Origin: Arcticibacter eurypsychrophilus
GTDB taxonomy: Bacteria > Bacteroidota > Bacteroidia > Sphingobacteriales > Sphingobacteriaceae
DNA length: 64,000 nucleotides
NCBI RefSeq assembly: GCF_001730525.1
Contig: NZ_MDFN01000009.1
Coordinates: forward strand, 79,650 to 143,649
Direction: 5' to 3'
Both the position numbers and the translations under genes were made by a program. Position 1 is the first letter of the stretch, and each line of letters begins with the position of its first letter. The notes under the pieces were generated by a model that searched no databases, was not told where the DNA came from, and worked only from the letters and a program-made list of their open reading frames with translations. This document shows, piece by piece, positions 34,376 through 41,938 of the stretch.

Positions 34376-37375
34376 TTAGAACCTGCAATTAATATTGAAA
34401 AGAAACTGTCTGTTATTGGGGTATTTAAAATCGGATACCCCCGGTGTGGTATAGCTACCCAGTACAATGGTGGTTTGTGGATCCTGACCCAGGAAGTTAG
34501 AGAACGTAGCCACATTGTCGGCAGATAAGGAAAATGTTAGTCCCTGTAGATTCAACTTATTGATCCATGGTTTCGGGAAGTCAAAAGAAAGAGCGATATT
34601 CCTGATGGTGAAGAAACCGCCGTCTTTGAGGTAACGGGTAGAGGTTTCAGTGGAGTTGGCTGAATTTTGGGGACTAGGTTCCGTTGCTATATCTCCTGGT
34701 TTAGTCCAGACGACTGCGTCATCAGGCATTTTTAGCTGGTTATAGTAAGGTTCATGTCCGTCATTCATCACGAAACGCAGGTTATTACTAAACACTTTGT
34801 TGCCGTAATTGAAATAGGTATTAACTTGTAGACCAATGTTTTTATATCGGAACGAGTTGTTAAACCCGCCTTGGTATTTCGCTAAAGCAGAACCCACTTC
34901 CTGCATGGTTGCTTTCTCGTAATCAGTGGTTGCTTCTTTGGATACCGCTTTGCCATTCTCATCTTTTATGACAACTGCCCAGGTTGGTGCTCCGGTTTCG
35001 GCATCTACACCCAGCCATTCGGGCATGTAAAACTCATATAGATTACCGCCGTCACGATAGATCTGCGAAATGCTCCAGGAAGCACCTGTTTTTATGATAT
35101 CGGAGGGAAAGTCCTTTAACTTGTTGGAGTTAAAGTTGACGGTAAAGTTGGTATTCCAGTCGAAGTCTCTTGTTTTGATATTAGCCGTGTTCAGACTAAA
35201 TTCAATACCATCGTTTACTACTGTACCTGAGTTTTCCCATCGTTGTTCGAAGCCAACAGAAAGCGGTTGTGAAACCTGAAGCAGGAGATCTTTAGTTACG
35301 TTATGGTACGCGTCAATTGACAGATCAACCCTTTTAAATAAGCCGATATCAATCCCTCCATTGGTTTGATGTTTACTTTCCCAAGTCAGATTTGGACTTG
35401 CCAGCTGATAAGGGATCGCTCCGGAGAGTGCATTATATTGGGTGTTCAGTGCAAACAAACCGAGGTAACGGGATGCTCCGATATCCTGTGTACCAGTTAT
35501 TCCGTAACTTAAGCGTAGTTTAAGATTGCTTAGTACAGGGCTTTGTTTAAGGAAATCTTCATTACTGATCAGCCATGCTGCAGATGCCGCTGGAAAAGAT
35601 GCTCTACGATTTGCCTCAGGAAAGGCTGAGGATTCATCTATACGATAGGATCCTGTTAAAAAATATCTATTCTTAAAGCTATAATTCAACTGGGAGATGA
35701 AGGACTGCAGTGCAGAACGGTTATTGTAACCATTTACCAGCTGACTGTTAGAAACGACATTAAGTACCCTTAAGCCTTCGGGAAGACCCTTACCCGATCC
35801 TCCGGAATATTCGGATTTGCTTCCTTCAAAAGCAAGGCCCGCCAGTCCGTTTAAGGCATGGTCGCCAAACTGGAAATTAAACTTGAAGAGATTATTGGAG
35901 ATGCCTCCGTAATTTAGCGTATTCAGTTCATCAAGGTAACCGTTATTGTGATAAGTTCCTGCTACTGTACGTGAAAAGTAATTGGTACCCTTATTGAAAG
36001 AGGCGGCTACACGACTGGAGCTGGTAAAGGTCAGCCATTTGGTTAAGGTATAGTTTAAGGTAAAATCGTAGTTCAAATCAAAACCTTTATAAGGGTGATC
36101 TGAATTGGCTACGGTATGTACCGGATTGATCTTGTCGCGAGACCACCACTTGAAGGTTGAATTACCATCCACATAAATAGGATTGCCTGATTCATCGTAA
36201 GGATTATCCCAAGGCATGTTTAGAAAGGAATAGTATACATCCATATAGTCGTAACTCTTTCCTGTATTTCCACTTAGATTGATGTTATTCGAGACACTAA
36301 TCTTATCAGAAAAACGATAAGTAGAGTTGGCACGGAGGTTTACGCGTTGATAGTCGGTGTTCATGAAGGTACCCTTCTCCTTGTAATAGGATAGACCGGC
36401 ATAATAATCCGCTTTGTCTGTTTTTCCAGCCGCAGATAGATAGAAATTATACATCGGCTCAGACGTAAAGGATTTCTTGCCCCAGTTGTAATTCTGATCT
36501 CTCAGCTCGAGGGGACGTTCACTATAGAACTTAATCAGGTCTATTTTATAAGAATTATCCGTTGCTCCAGGAATATAATCATGGTAAAATTCTTTCTGGT
36601 GTTCATACAATTCGCTGCCATTCATCATCTTCATCTTGCCAAAGTCCGCAGTACGGATCCCTGAAACTAAGCGTGCTTCAAATTGGGTCTTGCCGGCTTT
36701 AGCGGTTTTAGTGGTGACAATGATAACACCGGCGTTGGCTTGTGAACCATACATGGCTGTAGCGCCAGCATCTTTCAACACCGTTACGCTCTCCACATCA
36801 TTGGGATCGTAGTTGCCACCAATTATACCATCTACAACAACTAATGGACTCTGAGAGGCGTTAATAGAGGAAACACCTCTTAAACGAATTTCGGCAGCTG
36901 CCCCGGGAGCACCAGAACTGTTTACGACTTGTAAGCCGGCTACCTTTCCCTGGAGCATGGTACCGATCGTGTTAGCCGTTACATCCTTCAGATCATCAGC
37001 CGAGACGACAGCAACAGCAGAGGTTAGCTCACTTTTCTTTTTGTTGCTATAACCAACGACAATGACTTCGCCTAGTTGCCGGTTATCTTCATTCAGGACA
37101 ATGTTCATGAGTCGGCCCTCTACGGCCCTGATATCCCGGGACACATAGCCAATGGAACTAATTGTCAAAATAACACTTGTTGGGAGGCCAAGAATGGAAA
37201 AAAGGCCATTCTGATCGGATAACACACGATTTGTAGTACCTTTAATGGTAATTGTCGCGCTTGGAACCGCTACACCACTAACAGCAGACACAACTTTGCC
37301 TTTAAATGTCACTGTTTGAGCTAAAACGTTTAGGCAAACACCTAAAATACATAGCAGAAGTAGTATTTTCTTCAT
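34376..37375 (-). CDS. susC: SusC/RagA-family TonB-linked outer-membrane transporter
   Basis: A 999-residue outer-membrane protein. A signal peptide (ends VLAQ, 19) precedes a carboxypeptidase-like regulatory domain (FKGKVVSAVSGVAVPSATIT, 24-43), the TonB plug with EVIVVGYSNKKKSELTSAV and SxxNAGVIIVTTK at about 213-223, then the 22-strand barrel ending in a terminal Phe (NINCRF). It imports oligosaccharides with TonB energy. No anti-sigma-interacting extra domain is seen, in line with LacI-type instead of ECF-sigma control. First structural gene of the locus. Confidence 0.97.
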   Translation of the reverse strand: MKKILLLLCILGVCLNVLAQTVTFKGKVVSAVSGVAVPSATITIKGTTNRVLSDQNGLFSILGLPTSVILTISSIGYVSRDIRAVEGRLMNIVLNEDNRQLGEVIVVGYSNKKKSELTSAVAVVSADDLKDVTANTIGTMLQGKVAGLQVVNSSGAPGAAAEIRLRGVSSINASQSPLVVVDGIIGGNYDPNDVESVTVLKDAGATAMYGSQANAGVIIVTTKTAKAGKTQFEARLVSGIRTADFGKMKMMNGSELYEHQKEFYHDYIPGATDNSYKIDLIKFYSERPLELRDQNYNWGKKSFTSEPMYNFYLSAAGKTDKADYYAGLSYYKEKGTFMNTDYQRVNLRANSTYRFSDKISVSNNINLSGNTGKSYDYMDVYYSFLNMPWDNPYDESGNPIYVDGNSTFKWWSRDKINPVHTVANSDHPYKGFDLNYDFTLNYTLTKWLTFTSSSRVAASFNKGTNYFSRTVAGTYHNNGYLDELNTLNYGGISNNLFKFNFQFGDHALNGLAGLAFEGSKSEYSGGSGKGLPEGLRVLNVVSNSQLVNGYNNRSALQSFISQLNYSFKNRYFLTGSYRIDESSAFPEANRRASFPAASAAWLISNEDFLKQSPVLSNLKLRLSYGITGTQDIGASRYLGLFALNTQYNALSGAIPYQLASPNLTWESKHQTNGGIDIGLFKRVDLSIDAYHNVTKDLLLQVSQPLSVGFEQRWENSGTVVNDGIEFSLNTANIKTRDFDWNTNFTVNFNSNKLKDFPSDIIKTGASWSISQIYRDGGNLYEFYMPEWLGVDAETGAPTWAVVIKDENGKAVSKEATTDYEKATMQEVGSALAKYQGGFNNSFRYKNIGLQVNTYFNYGNKVFSNNLRFVMNDGHEPYYNQLKMPDDAVVWTKPGDIATEPSPQNSANSTETSTRYLKDGGFFTIRNIALSFDFPKPWINKLNLQGLTFSLSADNVATFSNFLGQDPQTTIVLGSYTTPGVSDFKYPNNRQFLFNINCRF

Positions 37376-37702
37376 ATTAAACAGTTTTGGGAGGTAAACA
37401 AATGGACTATCATGGCTAAAAGGATTAAAAATGGTGAGTTTTTTGATTTGTTATCTCTAAAATCGTCAAATTAACTTTCAATAACTACTACATGAAGCCT
37501 AAATAACACATAAGGAAGTTGCGCAATCGATTGACTTGATTACGCAATCGTTTGACTGAATTTAATCTGTTGGATTAAAAAATAGATTTGATGGGAAAGG
37601 GAGGGGATATGAGATAAGATTTAGCTGTTTCTGGAAGAGAAAAAAGAATCCGGTATTTAAAAAAGCTTTTTTAAAAGGAGACTCGCTTTTTTGTTTATTC
37701 CC
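37376..37702 (-). promoter_or_regulatory. susC promoter region
   Basis: A 327-bp gene-free stretch between the regulator and susC. It carries the tandem operators at 37524-37554 and, about 57 bp closer to susC, a TTAATTTG box on the minus strand (37466-37473 on this strand reads TCAAATTA) that partly fits the Bacteroidota -7 element. I did not find a matching -33 element, so the promoter position stays tentative. Confidence 0.35.
37524..37554. promoter_or_regulatory. Tandem LacI-type operators upstream of susC
   Basis: CAATCGATTG (37524-37533) is a perfect 10-bp palindrome and CAATCGTTTG (37545-37554) is near-perfect; both have the central CG of LacI-family sites. They start 21 bp apart, so two dimers would bind on one face of the helix. 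The proximal box is 149 bp upstream of susC. Both are shared with the GH31 upstream region, including the flanking GCGCAATCG. The neighbouring LacI protein is the likely binder. Confidence 0.75.
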
Positions 37703-38719
37703 CTAAGGGCAATAGGTGATCATCTGCGAATCAATAATCACCTGGTTATATAGCGTTTCAGGTTCATTAGAGCGCATGAGCTGAAAAAGGATTTCAGTGG
37801 CCTTCTCTCCTTGTTTGTATGGAAATTGTTCAATGGATGCCAGGGGAAGAGTATCCATGTACTGCCAAAGCGGTAAATTTGCAAAACTAATGAAGCTCAC
37901 ATCTTTATTCATAATCAGTCCGGCTCGTTTAACCATAGACATGCAATCAAGCAGAACATAGTCATTGAAGACGATGATGGCGGTAGGTTGCTGCTTTAAG
38001 GATAAGAGTTGATGAAGGGCATTGGTGTTGCCATCCCTTGTAAGATCCGTCGAGACAATCAGATCGGATTCAAAGGAGATCCCTGCTGCACGAAGGCCTT
38101 TGGCATAGATTTCCAGTCTTTGTCTGCTGGCAAATAGTTTATGGGGACCGTTAATCAGACCGATGAGCGAGTGCCCGCTTTCCGTGAGCTTTTGAATAGC
38201 CTGAAACATGCCGGACTCCAGATTGCAGGCCACACAATGAATCTCCTTTTTATCGGGAACGCGGTCAAAGAAAACAATAGGAATATTATACTTGCTTAAC
38301 TGATTAAAATGATCATAATTTGAAGTTTCCTTCGTAATGGAGACCAGCATACCATCAACCCTGTGGGTTTTCATATTTTCAAGGATGCGCTTTTCGCGTT
38401 CAAAATCATCCAGAGATTGTCCCATAATGACATTATAGTCATTAGCAGCAGCAAAATCCTCAATCCCACTAATTGCTGCAGAAAAGAAGGGCTCTGATAA
38501 GCTGGGCAGAATTACCCCGATGGTATAGGTTTTACGTTCTTTAAAGAAAATAGCAGACTGATTCCTTTCGTAACTTAATTCTTTTGCAAGTTCGTGCACC
38601 CGGGTAGTAGTGGTAAGCCCGATACTCGGATGATTATGAAGGGCACGGGAAACTGTGGAAACCGAGACCTTCAAAATCTTAGCAATTTCTTTAAGGGTAG
38701 AAGGAGTTTTGTTGATCAT
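37703..38719 (-). CDS. LacI-family transcriptional regulator of the glycan locus
   Basis: A 338-residue repressor or activator. The DNA-binding helix-turn-helix is at about 6-30 (TLKEIAKILKVSVSTVSRAL) with the hinge helix LAKELSYERN, then a periplasmic-binding-protein-like sensor domain (YTIGVILPSLSEPFFS, VDGMLVSI, PTAIIVFND) for a sugar effector. It is transcribed in the same direction as susC, 327 bp upstream. Operators of the LacI type with a central CG stand in between and also upstream of the distant GH31 gene, so it likely controls both. Its own promoter region shows no copy of these boxes. Confidence 0.93.
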   Translation of the reverse strand: MINKTPSTLKEIAKILKVSVSTVSRALHNHPSIGLTTTTRVHELAKELSYERNQSAIFFKERKTYTIGVILPSLSEPFFSAAISGIEDFAAANDYNVIMGQSLDDFEREKRILENMKTHRVDGMLVSITKETSNYDHFNQLSKYNIPIVFFDRVPDKKEIHCVACNLESGMFQAIQKLTESGHSLIGLINGPHKLFASRQRLEIYAKGLRAAGISFESDLIVSTDLTRDGNTNALHQLLSLKQQPTAIIVFNDYVLLDCMSMVKRAGLIMNKDVSFISFANLPLWQYMDTLPLASIEQFPYKQGEKATEILFQLMRSNEPETLYNQVIIDSQMITYCP

Positions 38720-39160
38720 GCACGCTTAAGGGTTACGGGTTTATACAAATTTAATTAAAAATTAACGCTATTGTCATTTTCATTCCTTATTGCTTGTTAT
38801 TGAAAAATTGTAAGACGAGAACTTTACACTCTTTCACAAAATACGGATTTCTAAGGGCATATTAGATTTGGGCATTACTTAAGATTATAGGGATTATGTA
38901 GATTTTGATTGGAAATGCATGAGAAAAACAGAATTAAATTGTAACATTTATCTAAAAAACATTTAATTATTAAATTTACTGCAAAGAGCCCATTGATTCG
39001 TAAAATATAATTACTTACCTTTAATACAAGGGATAACGCCCTGATAATTACTCTTTACTTAGATCATTCCGGTTAAATAAAACGGCAGATTCTAAGCTTT
39101 TAACTTGAGTCTGTTATGAAGCAGATTGTTTTTGAGAACTAAACATTTAAATTAAAAAAC
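38720..39160. other. Gene-free leader stretch
   Basis: 441 bp of AT-rich sequence that must contain the lacI promoter (minus strand) and the promoter of the small basic protein at 39161 (plus strand). A short AGGG/CCCT hairpin is at about 39028-39042. I see no coding sequence in it. Confidence 0.4.
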
Positions 39161-39274
39161 ATGAGTAGAGACAAGAAAAAAGAGCCTAAGTCGGCTGAGA
39201 AAAAGGAACAGTCTGATTACCAGTCTGGGAAATCTGCTAAGATCGAAACATCTCCCAGCAAGAAGAAGAAGTAA
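39161..39274 (+). CDS. Small lysine-rich protein, 37 residues
   Basis: The frame starts at an ATG after the A-rich leader TTAAATTAAAAAAC and ends at TAA 39272-39274. It reads MSRDKKKEPKSAEKKEQSDY, then QSGKSAKIETSPSKKKK. Nearly every third residue is lysine and there is no hydrophobic segment, so it is a disordered cytoplasmic polycation that could bind nucleic acid or the ribosome. The A-rich start context and coherent composition suggest a real gene. No family is recognised. Confidence 0.5.
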   Translation: MSRDKKKEPKSAEKKEQSDYQSGKSAKIETSPSKKKK

Positions 39275-39339
39275 TTTAATTCATTCATTTTAAACCCATT
39301 CACATTATTTAGAAATTCTTTTGATTAGCTGACAATTTT

Positions 39340-39400
39340 AATTGTATCAATGATCAAAAGGGCTAAAATCTTTATCCTATTAGACCTCGTTGATACAATT
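39340..39400. ncRNA. Possible structured small RNA (long-range stem)
   Basis: AATTGTATCAA (39340-39350) pairs perfectly with TTGATACAATT (39390-39400); with one T-G wobble the stem extends to 14 positions around a loop of about 33 bases. It lies in the gap after the lysine-rich ORF and 40 bp before a very strong terminator, the arrangement expected for a small RNA or a structured 3' UTR transcribed rightward. No known RNA family is recognised. Confidence 0.3.
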
Positions 39401-39439
39401 TGTAAGGATGGCAAGGTACATTTTATATGAGTAAACGCA

Positions 39440-39476
39440 AAAAAGGCCGTCCTGAATTAATTAGGACGGCCTTTTT
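39440..39476. terminator. Strong bidirectional rho-independent terminator
   Basis: AAAAAGGCCGTCCT (39440-39453) and AGGACGGCCTTTTT (39463-39476) form a perfect 14-bp stem with an AATTAATT-containing loop. The A-run and T-run give a T-tract on either strand. It separates the rightward lysine-rich gene from the leftward small secreted protein. Confidence 0.9.
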
Positions 39477-39508
39477 ATAATACATCGGGCGTGTATTTTC
39501 GATAGGTA

Positions 39509-39697
39509 CTATTTCTTAGTTGGAGCTTTAACAGCAGTAGTTGCAGCAGCATTCTTTTTTGCTTCAACTTTCTTTGCATGTTTCTTGTGCGCTACAGTTT
39601 TTTCAGTTGCGGGTTTTGTAGTAGTAGTACCCGGTAATTTAGCAAATGCTCTCATTGTTGTTGCAAATAATGCCAATGCTAAAATTGTTCTTTTCAT
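39509..39697 (-). CDS. Small secreted Lys/Ala/Thr-rich protein
   Basis: A 62-residue protein with a signal peptide (MKRTILALALFATTMRAFA, cleavage after AFA near 19) and a mature part made almost entirely of K, A, T and H (TEKTVAHKKHAKKVEAKK, then NAAATTAVKAPTKK). Such low-complexity basic exported peptides are common in Sphingobacteriaceae and unstudied, as far as I know. It is followed on the minus strand by the strong terminator at 39440-39476. It could bind anionic polymers of the envelope. Confidence 0.6.
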   Translation of the reverse strand: MKRTILALALFATTMRAFAKLPGTTTTKPATEKTVAHKKHAKKVEAKKNAAATTAVKAPTKK

Positions 39698-39792
39698 GAT
39701 TATTTATATTTGCAATTTGTTGATTCAAAGGTGCGATTGGAGTGTGAATATTAGATGAAGATGAATACATTTACACCTTTAGTAATTAGTTC

Positions 39793-40254
39793 ATGGAAAA
39801 AACATTTTATACGATTAAAGCGATCAGGGAAAACTTCTTAAAACTCATTTCAGATTTAAGTATTGAATCACTTAATGAAATCCCTGAAGGGTTTAACAAT
39901 AACATCATCTGGAATTTAGGCCATATAATTGCAAGTCAACAAATTATCTGCTATGAACTTACGGATAATATACCGCTCATTGAGAGTCAGTATATATCCG
40001 ATTATAGAAATGGGACTAAGCCTGAACGTTTTATAAATAACACTGAGCTGGAGGTAATGAAGAGCAACCTCCTCAGCACGATTGATCGTACAGAGATTGA
40101 TTTACTCAATAACCTTTTTGAAAACTTCAAAGTTAAACAACTACAATTAGGATTGAAGCTGGAACGAATTCAAGATAGTTTAAATTATGTGCCTGTTCAC
40201 GATGCTACCCATTTAGGCTATTCACTTGCTCTTAAAAGAATCATCAAACATTAA
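39793..40254 (+). CDS. DinB/YfiT-fold putative metal-dependent protein
   Basis: A 153-residue four-helix-bundle protein of the DinB_2 type. The three metal-ligand histidines are in WNLGHIIASQ (about 44), and VPVHDATHLGYSLA (about 137 and 141). In the family these ligands hold a divalent metal and some members are thiol transferases. Standalone gene whose stop TAA overlaps the stop of the convergent coiled-coil gene in the shared TTAA at 40251-40254. Substrate not predictable. Confidence 0.85.
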   Translation: MEKTFYTIKAIRENFLKLISDLSIESLNEIPEGFNNNIIWNLGHIIASQQIICYELTDNIPLIESQYISDYRNGTKPERFINNTELEVMKSNLLSTIDRTEIDLLNNLFENFKVKQLQLGLKLERIQDSLNYVPVHDATHLGYSLALKRIIKH

Positions 40255-40742
40255 TTAGACGAATCGACGGATGCACTTGTTGAAGGATTACTTTTAAGAC
40301 TGGCTTTTTGTTCTTCAAGTTCCTGGAGTCTTTTGTATTTTTTATCCATATTTTTTGTGAGTTGCTCCACTTTATCTCTTAAATCATTTGCTTCTTCCCG
40401 ACTATCCCGTGCATCCTCTGTCGCATCTTCAGCCCTATCAGCTAGTTTTTCAGCCTTCCTTGCCTGTTTGAGTTTTCCAGAAGTCGCTTTAGAAGCTTGA
40501 TCGCTACTTTTTTCTAAAGTTACTTTTGATTTCGCTTCTGCTTGTTCGGCTTTAGCCTCAAGCAATGGAATTTTATTTTTAGCATCTTCAAGTTTATTAC
40601 GTAAGCTTGCAATATCAGCAGATACTTTGCGGTACTCTTTACCAAGTTTAATCGTATCCGTACTTGAATCCATACGGTCCTTTGCAAAGGATGTAGTTAT
40701 AAAAAAAGCCATAAAAGGCAAAATAAGATAGATGTTTTTCAT
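40251..40742 (-). CDS. Exported coiled-coil protein
   Basis: The start at 40742 (MKNIYLILPFMAFFITTSFA) gives a good signal peptide; the frame is open further to 40802 but without one. The 163-residue protein is, after the signal, a long heptad-rich alpha-helix dominated by K, E, A and D (YRKVSADIASLRNKLEDAKN, AEKLADRAEDATEDARDSRE). No enzyme motif is seen. A periplasmic structural or envelope-associated role is possible. Monocistronic. Confidence 0.7.
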   Translation of the reverse strand: MKNIYLILPFMAFFITTSFAKDRMDSSTDTIKLGKEYRKVSADIASLRNKLEDAKNKIPLLEAKAEQAEAKSKVTLEKSSDQASKATSGKLKQARKAEKLADRAEDATEDARDSREEANDLRDKVEQLTKNMDKKYKRLQELEEQKASLKSNPSTSASVDSSN

Positions 40743-40846
40743 AAGGCGTACAATATCAATAAGTATGCCTGAAAATAAATTTAAGGTGTAAACAATTGTC
40801 ATAAAACCCTGTTGCTGCTTTAGTTATAATTAACGGACTGAAATTA

Positions 40847-41938
40847 ATGGATCTCAATCAAACAAAAAATCTTCCCTTTTATATTAAATTAGCCTGTGTT
40901 CTTTTCAGCCTGATTGCTTTATTTTATATTATCATTATTGCTAAAGAGATTTTATCTCCGCTGATATTTTCATGTCTATTTTCTATCTTATTACTGCCAT
41001 TAGCTTCTTTTTTTGAGTATAAATTACGCCTTCACAGGAGTGCTGCATCTATGCTTTCTGTTTTGATCTTATTAACTTCTTTAAGCCTCATCTTATATAT
41101 TATAGGTTCGCAGATTTCTAATCTGGCTGATGATTGGCCTCTTTTTCAGCAACAGTTAAATTCATCTATAAACATTATTCAGAATTGGATCTCTACCACT
41201 TTTCATATAAACTCAACTAAGCAGTTGACCTATTTGCATACTGCTACCACCAAAGTAATGGCCTCAGGAACAGTAGTTATCGGAGCGACACTCTTGTCGT
41301 TATCTTCCATGATGCTATTTTTTGTCTTTACTTTTATTTACACTTTTTTCTTTTTATTATACCGCAGGCTGATTAAAAAATTTCTGACCTCTGTTTTTCT
41401 GGATGAGAATACAGCACTCGTACACGATATTATTGAACAGGTTCAGTATATTATCAGGAAATACATTGTCGGTTTACTGATAGAAATGGCTATAGTTGCG
41501 GCTGTTGTATGTCTGGCTTTCTGGGCATTAGGAATAAAATATGCTATTCTGTTGGGCCTCATCACCGGATTATTTAACATCATCCCTTACATTGGAATCT
41601 TTACAGCACTTGTACTGAGTACGCTGATTACCTTTGCAACCGCGGCGGTGCTGAGTAAAGTGATTGTAGTGGTTGTTATCCTGGTGGTTGTTCACCTGAT
41701 AGACAGCAATATATTATTACCCCTGGTGGTTGGTTCCAAGGTTCGAATCAACGCTCTAATTACCGTTTTAGGGGTAATTATCGGCGAAATGATCTGGGGA
41801 ATACCTGGTATGTTCTTATCCATACCGGTGATCGCTGTTCTGAAAATCATCTTTGACCGGGTGGAAAGTCTAAAGTCATGGGGTATTATTCTCGGCGATG
41901 AGGATCATAAAGAATCTTCAAAAGACCTTGAACTTTAA
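40847..41938 (+). CDS. AI-2E family (PerM/YdiK-type) membrane protein
   Basis: A 363-residue inner-membrane protein with about seven to eight helices. The family hallmark is in the C-terminal half: KYIVGLLIEMAIVAAVVCLA, GLITGLFNIIPYIGI (the conserved NxIPYxG motif), DSNILLPLVVGSKVRINAL and GIPGMFLSIPV. Members export small molecules such as autoinducer-2 or act as Na+/H+ antiporters. It converges with GH115, sharing TTAA at 41935-41938. Its actual substrate is not indicated. Confidence 0.88.
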   Translation: MDLNQTKNLPFYIKLACVLFSLIALFYIIIIAKEILSPLIFSCLFSILLLPLASFFEYKLRLHRSAASMLSVLILLTSLSLILYIIGSQISNLADDWPLFQQQLNSSINIIQNWISTTFHINSTKQLTYLHTATTKVMASGTVVIGATLLSLSSMMLFFVFTFIYTFFFLLYRRLIKKFLTSVFLDENTALVHDIIEQVQYIIRKYIVGLLIEMAIVAAVVCLAFWALGIKYAILLGLITGLFNIIPYIGIFTALVLSTLITFATAAVLSKVIVVVVILVVVHLIDSNILLPLVVGSKVRINALITVLGVIIGEMIWGIPGMFLSIPVIAVLKIIFDRVESLKSWGIILGDEDHKESSKDLEL

